A stretch of 14,246 nucleotides of DNA, from positions 1 through 14,246 of the forward strand of contig JAOZMV010000017.1 in the NCBI GenBank assembly GCA_029934095.1, written 5' to 3'. A program made the position numbers and the translations under genes. The notes below the pieces were generated by a model, which was not told the DNA's origin, made no database searches, and was given only the letters and a program-made list of their open reading frames with translations. This stretch comes from Desulfuromusa sp. (GTDB lineage: Bacteria > Desulfobacterota > Desulfuromonadia > Desulfuromonadales > Geopsychrobacteraceae). Of the stretch, positions 7,861-14,246 are shown in pieces (the first letter of the stretch is position 1; each line of letters starts with the position of its first letter).

Positions 7861-7948
7861 ACCCAACAGGTATTGATGTATTGGTGGAAGAAGTATCCTG
7901 ATTTTCTCAGAAAGCACTTTTAAAACTGTATTCCTGGGAGCTGATTTT

Positions 7949-9040
7949 ATGTGCAAGAAAATTTTTATTGCTGCAACTGGTCAACATTGCGGCAAAACCA
8001 CGACCAGCTTGTCCCTGCTCCATCTGGCTCGAAAAAAATATCATCGGGTTGGCTTTATCAAACCGTTTGGCCCTAAGCGGACTAATTATCTGGGCCAGCT
8101 TGTCGATATCGATGCAGCTTTAATTGCCCATGTTTATGGAATGGAGAATCAGCTGAAGCTGATGTCACCCGTGGTTCTTGATGTCCATACGACCCGCGAA
8201 GTTTTGGACGGAAACAAAGATCCACAACAATATTTAGAGGCAATCTGTCATGCTACTGCCGAGTTGGAAAAAAAATGTGATTTCCTGATTATCGAGGGTG
8301 CCGGCCACACTGGTGTTGGTTCCGTTCTGGGGCTCAATAATGGACAACTGGCTCAACAGCTTGATGCTCCAGTTTTAATGGTTGCCGGTGGTGGTATCGG
8401 CAATGTGATCGATGCCATCGAACTGAATTTAGCCCTGTTTCGTGAAACCGGTGCTGAAGTGCGGGTGATTTTGCCAAATAAGTTAATTAAAAGTAAGCGG
8501 GAAACCACGTTGAAGTATCTTCGACTTGCTTTCAAGGATACCGCGATTCAGATAGTTGGTGGTTTTAACTATTCACCAATTCTTGCCAATCCAACCTTGA
8601 AGTATCTGTCTGAATTGTTGCGCTGTGAGCTTCAGAGTGATAACGACCAGGCAAGCCGTATTGTCCATCATGTTCAACTTGGAGCCGCTTCAACACAGCG
8701 GATTATTGATCTGTTGCAGGAGTCAACGTTACTGATTGTCCCCAGCAGCCGGGATGAAGTGCTGGTGATGCTGGCAACACTCTACCACCTTCCAAAATTC
8801 AAAAGTAAAATTGCTGGAGTGGTCATTGTCGGGGTCGCTTCTCTTACGAAAATTGTGCAGCGCATTCTTGACGATGCAAATATTCCCTATATGAGGGTAG
8901 CTGAGACAGCCGCTGAGATTTATACAACTATTCAGGAAGATGTCGCTAAAATTGGCGCTGATGATGAGGAAAAAATCGCTTTAGTTCAGCAACTGGCAGA
9001 AAGTGATCTCGATTTCAAGTTGATTGATTCTCTATTTTAA
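7949..9040 (+). CDS. BioD-like P-loop NTPase with DRTGG-type domain (Pta N-terminal homologue)
   Basis: This 363-aa protein has a Walker A motif GQHCGKTTT (residues 11-19) right after the first strand, and IIEGAGHTGVGSV (114-126) as in dethiobiotin synthetase/cobyrinate diamide synthase-like enzymes. A second alpha/beta domain spans about 210-325 with the strand LLIVPSSRDEVL, where DRTGG domains carry their signature. This is the layout of the N-terminal half of long phosphotransacetylases (AAA_26 + DRTGG), but the catalytic PTA_PTB acetyltransferase domain is absent, so it is unlikely to make acetyl phosphate. Such proteins are often annotated as cobyrinic acid a,c-diamide synthase or phosphotransacetylase-like; a nucleotide- or acetyl-CoA-sensing role is inference. 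GGGAG lies 8 bp before the ATG. The TPR gene follows after 13 bp. Confidence 0.8.
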   Translation: MCKKIFIAATGQHCGKTTTSLSLLHLARKKYHRVGFIKPFGPKRTNYLGQLVDIDAALIAHVYGMENQLKLMSPVVLDVHTTREVLDGNKDPQQYLEAICHATAELEKKCDFLIIEGAGHTGVGSVLGLNNGQLAQQLDAPVLMVAGGGIGNVIDAIELNLALFRETGAEVRVILPNKLIKSKRETTLKYLRLAFKDTAIQIVGGFNYSPILANPTLKYLSELLRCELQSDNDQASRIVHHVQLGAASTQRIIDLLQESTLLIVPSSRDEVLVMLATLYHLPKFKSKIAGVVIVGVASLTKIVQRILDDANIPYMRVAETAAEIYTTIQEDVAKIGADDEEKIALVQQLAESDLDFKLIDSLF

Positions 9041-9053
9041 GGATATGTGATTT

Positions 9054-10319
9054 ATGGGTTTATTCGGGAAACTATTTGGTGGGGACAGTTCTATTGAAGG
9101 ACTACGTAAGGCGATTGCACAAAAACGTTTTGTTGATGCTCGGCTCCTTGCCGAAAAACTGGCAGGGCAGTCGCTGAGTGAAGTGGAAGCTGTTGAAGTT
9201 GAGCAACTCCGGATTGTATCTGGCGATGGTCTGGCCGGACTGAATCTGGATGAAGCCCTGGGACTGCAATGTTGTGGCCATTTTGAGCAGGCTGCCGAGC
9301 ATTTAAATTTAGCTCAGGAACAGGTGTGTAGCACTGAGTTGCGGGATAAAATAGAGCAAGCTCTTGCTGCCAAACCATTAGTTCCGGAGATCGCTTCAGC
9401 GGAAGATCATCGCCTGGAAGCCTGTAACTCCTGTTCTCCCCAAACAAGACCTCTGCTGAATGATGAAGATGCCAACTTTGGTGATGCCGAAAGTCAATTG
9501 GAGTTGATTCTGACATCATATCCTGCTGATTTAGCCGAGCGTTATGTCCATAAAAATGAAACTTTTAAAGCCGCTTTTTTATTGTCGCAGGCCGGGCAGG
9601 ATGAGCAGGCTTTACCACTCTGGCAGCAGGTGGAAGCTGCAGAGCAGGATGACCTCTACTGGTTTGAGTTAGGTTCTCTTTTGGGGCGTACCGGTAATCT
9701 GGCAGAAGCTTGTCCCGCTCTGGAAATGGCTCTGGAGAAAAATCCCGAACTGTTTCTGGCAATCGAAGCTCTGGTGCCGATTCTGATTGCAGATGGAGAT
9801 TACCATTTAGCGGAAGAACGGCTGCAGCAATTTCTCGGTCAGGGGGGGGATCCTGCATTTTGTTATGCACAACTGACCTCGCTCTCGGTTCAGCAACAGG
9901 AATTCTCCTTTGCCGCTGAGTACGCCCGTCAGGCGATTGCTGCAGGAAACCTTGATCCCAAGTTCATGCTGTTGGCCGCTTCGGTTCTGGAGCATACGGA
10001 GGCTCTGGAAGAGACGGAAAACATATTGAGAAAGTTGCCTGCTTCTGGTCGTGGTTGTGGGGGTGGTACCAATCTACCGTTAGCCGAATTCTTGCTCCGG
10101 CAAAAGCGTGAGCTGGGTACGATCCTCGATACTTTTAATGCCGCTTGTCGGGAAGACCCGGAAAATCCACGTTGGCAATTGCGGGTTGCCCAGACTTATC
10201 TGGCTAATAATTGGTCCAAGGAGGGGCTGAAGTTGTTGAAGATGGTGGTTAATGATCCCCGCCTGGACTCTGAACTGCTTCAGGAAGCAAAGCAATTGCT
10301 TGCTGAACAGCAGGGTTGA
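9054..10319 (+). CDS. Tetratricopeptide-repeat protein
   Basis: This 421-aa, mostly helical protein has an N-terminal amphipathic, glycine-rich start (MGLFGKLFGGDSS) that could contact the membrane. An acidic middle follows with a CNSC motif (residues 124-127). TPR-like helical pairs run from about 170 to 405 (for example WFELGSLLGRTGNLAEACPALEMALEKNP and later WQLRVAQTYLANNWSKEGLKLL, each broken here only by the helix turns). A short SGRGCGGG insertion (331-338) interrupts the repeats. There is no enzymatic motif, so a scaffold or adaptor role is likely. The AAGGA Shine-Dalgarno (9039-9043) overlaps the stop of the preceding gene, arguing for co-expression with the BioD/Pta-like NTPase. The specific family is not recognised. 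Confidence 0.75.
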   Translation: MGLFGKLFGGDSSIEGLRKAIAQKRFVDARLLAEKLAGQSLSEVEAVEVEQLRIVSGDGLAGLNLDEALGLQCCGHFEQAAEHLNLAQEQVCSTELRDKIEQALAAKPLVPEIASAEDHRLEACNSCSPQTRPLLNDEDANFGDAESQLELILTSYPADLAERYVHKNETFKAAFLLSQAGQDEQALPLWQQVEAAEQDDLYWFELGSLLGRTGNLAEACPALEMALEKNPELFLAIEALVPILIADGDYHLAEERLQQFLGQGGDPAFCYAQLTSLSVQQQEFSFAAEYARQAIAAGNLDPKFMLLAASVLEHTEALEETENILRKLPASGRGCGGGTNLPLAEFLLRQKRELGTILDTFNAACREDPENPRWQLRVAQTYLANNWSKEGLKLLKMVVNDPRLDSELLQEAKQLLAEQQG

Positions 10320-10810
10320 TTGTGGCCGCTATCACCAGGTTGAAAAAGTATCTGACAAGTCATGATATTGAAGTGTGGGAATTTGTTGAACTGACAGCAA
10401 CGGCTGCTACTGCAGCTGCGGCCGTTGGTTGTAGCGTTGCTGAAATCGCGAAAACCCTTTTGTTTCTGGTTGGTGGAACCCCGGTTGCTGTTGTGACCTG
10501 TGGTGATATGAAGGTGAACAGTTCCCGTCTGAAACAGGTTTCTGGTCTGTCAGGAAAAGTGAAGTTACCCCAGGGCGATGAAGTGTTAAGTCACACCGGT
10601 TATGCCCCCGGGGGTGTCTGCCCTTTTTTACTTCCACCTGAATTACCCCTTTTTCTTGATTCCTCCTTACGGCGTTTCCCAGTGGTTTATGCCGCAGCCG
10701 GGAATAGTCATTCAGCTGTGCCGGTGACTCTCTCTCAGCTCGAACAACTGACCGGTGGAAGCATTGCCGATCTCTGTGCTCCTCTTCCTGAAAAACCCAA
10801 TAGACCCTGA
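10316..10810 (+). CDS. YbaK/EbsC-family aminoacyl-tRNA deacylase
   Basis: This 164-aa protein is the normal length for single-domain YbaK/ProXp trans-editing enzymes, which hydrolyse mischarged tRNA (typically Cys- or Ala-tRNAPro) in the cytoplasm. It carries the conserved lysine in EIAKTLLF (K46), the VKVN-like stretch DMKVNSSRLK (64-73), and the substrate-pocket motif GYAPGGVCPF (95-104), matching the GYxxGGVSPFG consensus. The proposed TTG start at 10316 forms a TTGA overlap with the TPR stop codon; an alternative GTG lies two codons on at 10322 and would remove only two residues. The Shine-Dalgarno (AGCAGGG) is weak, in keeping with coupling. Its exact tRNA substrate cannot be told from sequence. 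Confidence 0.88.
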   Translation: MIVAAITRLKKYLTSHDIEVWEFVELTATAATAAAAVGCSVAEIAKTLLFLVGGTPVAVVTCGDMKVNSSRLKQVSGLSGKVKLPQGDEVLSHTGYAPGGVCPFLLPPELPLFLDSSLRRFPVVYAAAGNSHSAVPVTLSQLEQLTGGSIADLCAPLPEKPNRP

Positions 10811-10907
10811 CGAATAGAATTTGAAACCATTTAATTAGAATGCTAAGAAGCTGCAGACTAATTGATTCTTCCTGTGAATTCAGGATTGAAAGTTTGCTCG
10901 ATCGTCG

Positions 10908-10940
10908 ATACCGTCTGTAATACGATTTGCGGGTATTTTT
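10908..10940 (+). terminator. Weak terminator-like hairpin after the YbaK gene
   Basis: ATACC at 10908-10912 can pair with GGTAT at 10932-10936, optionally extended by a G-C pair, and the stem runs straight into a T-tract ending at 10940. The stem is short and the loop large (about 19 nt), and an alternative pairing ATCGT/ACGAT (10901-10905 with 10922-10926) competes. A smaller stem TCCTG/CAGGA lies upstream around 10870-10885. Termination here is plausible given the strong promoter that follows, but unproven. Confidence 0.3.
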
Positions 10941-10956
10941 AGCTTTATTAGTTTTC

Positions 10957-10984
10957 TTGAATATTTGTGCTTACTTGTTATAAT
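10957..10984 (+). promoter_or_regulatory. Sigma-70 promoter for the kinase/roadblock module
   Basis: A perfect TATAAT (10979-10984) is preceded by TGT, an extended -10 TGn element. A -35-like TTGAAT (10957-10962) lies 16 bp upstream. Transcription would start near 10991, giving a leader of about 40 nt before the histidine kinase ATG. It is the best promoter-like sequence I found in the window. Confidence 0.6.
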
Positions 10985-11029
10985 GAGCTTTGTATGCTTT
11001 TTCTAATATGACTTACTGTAAAGGATTCC

Positions 11030-12100
11030 ATGATGGTTTGGGAGACTGCCAAACAGTCGGATAACAATTATAAAAATACTTGGGGATATGCTCAACTCCT
11101 TGAGCATATTGATATTGGAATCCTGGTTCTGGATTTGAATCAGGAATCAATCGATTATTGTAATGCTGCATTTTTTGAAGTGTTACAGGATGAACAACTG
11201 TGTCGTAGTTATCAGGGCTTGTACAATCTTTTTGTACAGGATATTGAAGCACTGGACGATTTTGATCTTGCCGGGCGCGTTGCTCATCAAGTGACCCATC
11301 AGGGACGCTTGTTCGGCCATTCGGTTTACAAGGTGGCTTCCAACTATCGTTGTGTTTTTATTCGTGATATCACGGAGAAGAGCCGCCTTGAATCGATTGC
11401 TCAGGCTGTCAATACAATGGATAATATTGGCTTTATCTTTTCCGGGATTCGACATGAAATTGGTAACCCGTTAAATTCTCTAAAAATGGCTTTAAGTGTA
11501 TTGAAGCAGAGTTCAGAAAATATCCGTCCAGAGATGCTGAAAGAATATATTGAGCGTGGTCTTGCCGATATCGGTCGGATGGAATATCTATTGAAATCAC
11601 TAAAAACATTTACCATGTACGACAGTGTTGATCTCAAAGATATGCACCTGGTTGAGTTTATGGAGAAGTTTATTTCATTGATTGAGCGAGATTTTCACTC
11701 ACATGGAATTCGGATCAAAACTGAAATTCCGCTTGATATTTCCAGGGTTAGAATAGACGAGAGGGCATTGCATCAGTCATTATTGAATATTTTCAATAAT
11801 GCAGCCGAGGCATTAAAGGAACAGCCGGCTGCTGAGATCAGTATTCAGGCTGAAGAGCGTGATCAATTGATTTGGTTGACAATTGCCGATAATGGGTGTG
11901 GAATTTACCCGGAACAGTTAAAGTATCTGTTTCAACCATTTAATACCAGTAAAGTAGATGGCAATGGACTGGGTCTGGTGATCACCCGTAAACTTCTGGC
12001 AATGATGCGCAGTGATATTGATATCGTCAGTCAATCGGGTTACGGAACTCAGGTGATAATCAGGTTGCCGACGGTAGATGCGGTCGCTTCAAAAACCTGA
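11030..12100 (+). CDS. Soluble sensor histidine kinase (NtrB-like HisKA/HATPase)
   Basis: This 356-aa kinase has an N-terminal PAS-like sensor segment (about 18-115, beginning LLEHIDIGILVLDLNQESIDYCN and ending FIRDITEKSRLE, the usual PAS exit). The HisKA domain has the phosphorylated His in GIRHEIGNPLNSLK (H142). The HATPase has its N-box at NIFNNAAEAL (253-262), G1 box at DNGCGI (287-292), F box at FQPFNTSK and G2 box at GNGLGL (311-316). All catalytic motifs are intact. There is no membrane helix, so it senses a cytoplasmic cue. AAGGA (11021-11025) sits 4 bp before the first ATG and 7 bp before a second in-frame ATG at 11033, which may be the real start. The response regulator begins 38 bp downstream and is the likely partner. 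Confidence 0.93.
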   Translation: MMVWETAKQSDNNYKNTWGYAQLLEHIDIGILVLDLNQESIDYCNAAFFEVLQDEQLCRSYQGLYNLFVQDIEALDDFDLAGRVAHQVTHQGRLFGHSVYKVASNYRCVFIRDITEKSRLESIAQAVNTMDNIGFIFSGIRHEIGNPLNSLKMALSVLKQSSENIRPEMLKEYIERGLADIGRMEYLLKSLKTFTMYDSVDLKDMHLVEFMEKFISLIERDFHSHGIRIKTEIPLDISRVRIDERALHQSLLNIFNNAAEALKEQPAAEISIQAEERDQLIWLTIADNGCGIYPEQLKYLFQPFNTSKVDGNGLGLVITRKLLAMMRSDIDIVSQSGYGTQVIIRLPTVDAVASKT

Positions 12101-12138
12101 ACAACGATATTCTTTTTGCTCCAAAAACAGGTAGGCGT

Positions 12139-13233
12139 GTGAAAAAAATCCTGATTGTTGATGATGAAAAATCGTTTTTGCTCTCTTTGACCGATGGTCT
12201 CAGTGTCCATAGCGATAAATTTCAAATTTTAACCGCTGAAAATGGTCGTGAGGCCGTCAATGTATTGCGTTCAGTTCCAGTTGATCTATTAGTTACCGAT
12301 TTAAAGCTGCCGGAAATGAATGGTTTTGAACTGTTGGCCTGGACGAGTCGACATCAGCCACAATTGCCAGTGATTGTGATGTCTGCTTTTGGAACTCCAG
12401 AAATTGAAGCCCGACTGGCGAAGCTGGATACCCTCCAGTTTCTAGAAAAACCTCTTGATATTCAAATGCTTGAAGAAGGAATCTTCAGTGGTTTGAATGC
12501 GGGGGGGAAAAGTTTCATCCGCGGGATTACTCTGGCGACTTTTTTGCAGCTGATGAAAGTCGAGAAAAAAAATTGTACCCTCAAAATTTTCAGTTCCGAT
12601 CAATCTGCGTACCTATATGTCAGACGTGGTGAAGTGATTGATGCCGAGATTGATGAGCTGGTGGGGCTGGAAGCTGCGCTGGAAATTGTCGGCTGGAGTG
12701 ACGCAGAAATTGAAATGGATGGCATCTGTCGCCGGCAGGAAGATGTTATTAATCTGCCGATGGAACATTTACTGATTGAGGCATTTAAACGTAAAGATGA
12801 AGCCGCTGAACTGGGGAAGACAGGTTCTGTCGATGTGGATGATCGTGTAAATGACTTTTTAGATGGTTTATCCGAGGGAAAGAAGCCGGTTGAAACTCCC
12901 GTTAATGAGACACTTAAACAGCTGACAGAGGTTTTAAACAAGCTCTCTCCGGTGCAGGAATATACAATTTTTGATGAGAAGAGCACTCTATTGAATAAAA
13001 ACTCCGGGAATTGTTCACTGGATGGGATCGACCCCGCAGTTTTTGATTATTTATTGGTTCCATTGGCAGAGGATCTGAACTTTGGTGTCTACCGTTCTGT
13101 CACTTTCAATAGTGCCAGCCGAAAACGCTATCTGTTATTCCACTACCAGAAATACCGTGTTCTGGCAAAATTAAAACCGGGGACGCAGTCACAGCAGGTT
13201 ATTAAAGAGATTGAGCAGCGGATCAACCGCTGA
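12139..13233 (+). CDS. Response regulator with PATAN (DUF4388) and C-terminal roadblock-like domain
   Basis: This 364-aa protein starts at a GTG (12139), giving MKKILIVDDE directly; AGGTAGG lies just upstream. Receiver domain (1-120): acidic pair D8/D9, phospho-acceptor D54 in LVTDLKLPEMNG, S82 and K104, all intact. Residues about 125-225 resemble DUF4388/PATAN: GITLATFLQLMKVEKK, then LYVRRGEVIDAE, then GLEAALEIVGW and MEHLLIEAFKRKDEA. After a charged linker (226-255), residues about 257-362 have no named output domain, but their pattern (LTEVLNKLSPVQEYTIFDEK and later VTFNSASRKRYLLFHYQKYRV) resembles the roadblock/LC7 protein encoded at 13939. There is no DNA-binding or enzymatic output, so signalling by protein contact is inferred. 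The roadblock assignment is my own reading and is less certain than the rest. Confidence 0.9.
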   Translation: MKKILIVDDEKSFLLSLTDGLSVHSDKFQILTAENGREAVNVLRSVPVDLLVTDLKLPEMNGFELLAWTSRHQPQLPVIVMSAFGTPEIEARLAKLDTLQFLEKPLDIQMLEEGIFSGLNAGGKSFIRGITLATFLQLMKVEKKNCTLKIFSSDQSAYLYVRRGEVIDAEIDELVGLEAALEIVGWSDAEIEMDGICRRQEDVINLPMEHLLIEAFKRKDEAAELGKTGSVDVDDRVNDFLDGLSEGKKPVETPVNETLKQLTEVLNKLSPVQEYTIFDEKSTLLNKNSGNCSLDGIDPAVFDYLLVPLAEDLNFGVYRSVTFNSASRKRYLLFHYQKYRVLAKLKPGTQSQQVIKEIEQRINR

Positions 13234-13275
13234 ATGGTATGTTTATAGTCAATACATTCGGGAGAGGACCGAGTT

Positions 13276-13932
13276 ATGTTGCATTTAATCGATGAACTCA
13301 AGGTGATTCCAGGGGTTATGGGGGCCTGTATAGTAAATTCTCAAGCCGGGTTAAAGGTGACAAACCTTCCCGCTGTCTTCAGGCCTGAACGTTTGACCCT
13401 GGTTGGTAAACATTTGTTAAAGCTCTACTCAGTGGGGCGTATGAGTTTTGATGATTTGACTGATATTACCCTGAACTATGATGAATCGGTGGTGGTTGCG
13501 CGTGAATTAGAGAAAAATACGTTGATTTTTGCCATTTGTGACCCCACTTTCAATCAGAATCTTTTGACTATGTCGTTTAACTTGCTTCATGAAGAATTCA
13601 AACTTGGTAACTTTACTGAAACGGTAGCTGAAACAGCTGCACCGGTAGAAGCAGAATCAGCAATATCTTTACCGCCAATAGAGAGGGCGATTGATGGATC
13701 GCTCCAGAATCTGCTTGCAGAGATGAAGGCACTTCTTGGTGAAATCTTGGGACCAATGGCAGGATTTGTCTTTGATGAGGTCAAGGACGACTGGGTGGAG
13801 CAGGGGGCACCAGATTTCTCACGGATTGAGGAATTGATTGAACAGCTCAATCAGGAAATTGATGACCAGGATAAAATAGATAAATATCGCCAGCTCATTT
13901 CATCAGCCATTGATGGTTTTCAGAAAGGTTAA
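13276..13932 (+). CDS. Roadblock/LC7-like protein with helical C-terminal extension
   Basis: This 218-aa protein opens with a roadblock-like domain (about 1-108): helix LIDELKVIPGVMGACIVNSQAG, then strand/helix pattern to LTDITLNYDESVVVARELEKN and LIFAICDPTFNQNLL. A variable Ala/Glu/Pro linker (110-134) leads to a helical domain (about 135-215) with LLGEILGPMAGFVFDEV and a pattern of LIEQLNQEIDDQDKIDKYRQL. That pattern resembles the small helical DUF8082-type domain attached to some roadblock and kinase proteins, by memory of the pattern only. It lacks any enzymatic motif. Roadblock proteins often regulate small Ras-like GTPases (for example MglB on MglA) or form dimeric scaffolds. A strong GGAGAGGA Shine-Dalgarno precedes the ATG; 42 bp separate it from the response regulator and 6 bp from the next gene. 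Confidence 0.75.
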   Translation: MLHLIDELKVIPGVMGACIVNSQAGLKVTNLPAVFRPERLTLVGKHLLKLYSVGRMSFDDLTDITLNYDESVVVARELEKNTLIFAICDPTFNQNLLTMSFNLLHEEFKLGNFTETVAETAAPVEAESAISLPPIERAIDGSLQNLLAEMKALLGEILGPMAGFVFDEVKDDWVEQGAPDFSRIEELIEQLNQEIDDQDKIDKYRQLISSAIDGFQKG

Positions 13933-13938
13933 ACGGTT

Positions 13939-14246
13939 ATGGCAACTGCAAAAGATTTTGTTGAGCGGATAAATCGAATTGCCGGTGTCGCTGGTTGTTT
14001 ATTGGTGAGAAATGATGGACAGGTGATCAGTCAGACCGTGGATGATAACGAAGTTGATTCTGCTTTGCTGCAAATCAGTTCTGGTTTGGCGCGTGATATA
14101 ATGACTAACGTAGGTTTTAGCCACTGCCACTACATCAGTTTTAATCGGGTCAATAACCAGACCTTCTATATCTTCCCGATTGAAAAATATTTATTGGGCA
14201 TTACCCAGCAGGCAGATTGTTCTGTTGCTGATATGCTGGATCAGGT
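13939..14246 (+). CDS. Roadblock/LC7 domain protein (partial, runs off the window)
   Basis: The first 102 codons are present; the gene continues past the window end. The peptide begins MATAKDFVERINRIAGVAG, followed by CLLVRNDGQVISQ, the typical roadblock opening (helix, conserved Gly-Val, strand with a D-G turn). It continues through YISFNRVNNQTFYIFPIEKYLLGI and a final helix SVADMLDQ, nearly completing a single roadblock domain. It follows the 218-aa roadblock-like gene by 6 bp, with AAAGG around 13923-13927 as ribosome binding site, so the two are almost certainly co-translated. A small GTPase may follow beyond the window, but that cannot be seen. Confidence 0.8.
   Translation, partial: MATAKDFVERINRIAGVAGCLLVRNDGQVISQTVDDNEVDSALLQISSGLARDIMTNVGFSHCHYISFNRVNNQTFYIFPIEKYLLGITQQADCSVADMLDQ

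Larger units (their letters stand above)
7648..7948. other. 301-bp intergenic region: candidate leader with hairpins
   Basis: No convincing gene lies here. From 5' to 3' it holds an AT-only stem (TTTTATC 7706-7712 with GATAAAA 7720-7726), a possible promoter, then a G/C-containing part with two adjacent perfect or near-perfect hairpins (listed separately), and finally the Shine-Dalgarno GGGAG at 7936-7940 for the next gene. A frame without ATG runs through 7758-7900 to a TGA, but has no ribosome binding site. There is no typical GC-stem plus U-tract terminator after batD. Confidence 0.4.

Noticed and set aside
7758..7900. ATG-less open frame in the intergenic region, ending in a peptide TLEANPTGIDVLVEEVS
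   Set aside because: The peptide looks protein-like, but there is only a TTG start without a ribosome binding site and no recognised family; kept as a note rather than a gene or pseudogene.
7770..7948. 6S RNA (ssrS) candidate, because of the length of about 180 nt and a -10 box just upstream
   Set aside because: I cannot pair the two ends into the long closing stem with central bubble that defines 6S RNA; only short local hairpins are visible.

Overview
The window reads like a contiguous piece of a chromosome from a Gram-negative, probably anaerobic bacterium of the Desulfuromonadales (Geobacter/Desulfuromonas/Pelobacter-like) group. This is an inference from gene content: a Bat/MoxR operon, a dethiobiotin-synthetase-like DRTGG protein, DUF4388 (PATAN) response regulators and roadblock/LC7 proteins are typical of that lineage. 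No 16S or other marker gene is present, so the placement is tentative. All supported genes are on the + strand. I see no insertion sequence, phage gene, tRNA, rRNA or CRISPR array.

Layout. (1) 1-502: the 3' end of ribonuclease HI, then a small CoA-binding Rossmann protein. (2) 682-7647: a tight six-gene operon with start/stop overlaps at four of its five junctions. It holds a MoxR AAA+ ATPase, a DUF58 protein, a DUF4381 membrane protein, BatA (VWA), a BatB-BatC fusion (VWA + TPR + long hydrophilic tail) and BatD. Together these form an inner-membrane/periplasmic complex in which MoxR is thought to act as a chaperone for metal-binding VWA proteins. (3) 7648-7948: a 301-bp gap with a possible promoter and hairpins, a candidate structured leader. 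(4) 7949-10810: a Pta-N-terminus/BioD-like P-loop protein, a TPR protein and a YbaK-type aminoacyl-tRNA deacylase, closely packed. (5) 10811-11029: a gap with a weak terminator-like hairpin and a good extended -10 promoter. (6) 11030-14246: a signalling module made of a soluble histidine kinase, a response regulator with a PATAN/DUF4388 domain, a 218-aa roadblock-like protein with a helical C-terminal extension, and a further roadblock/LC7 protein cut by the window end.

The most interesting part is region 6. The C-terminal third of the response regulator looks like a third, divergent roadblock domain. That would give three consecutive genes carrying roadblock-type folds behind a kinase, with no DNA-binding output. 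This suggests a two-component system that feeds into a roadblock/small-GTPase (MglAB-like) or scaffold pathway. The GTPase, if there is one, would lie outside the window.
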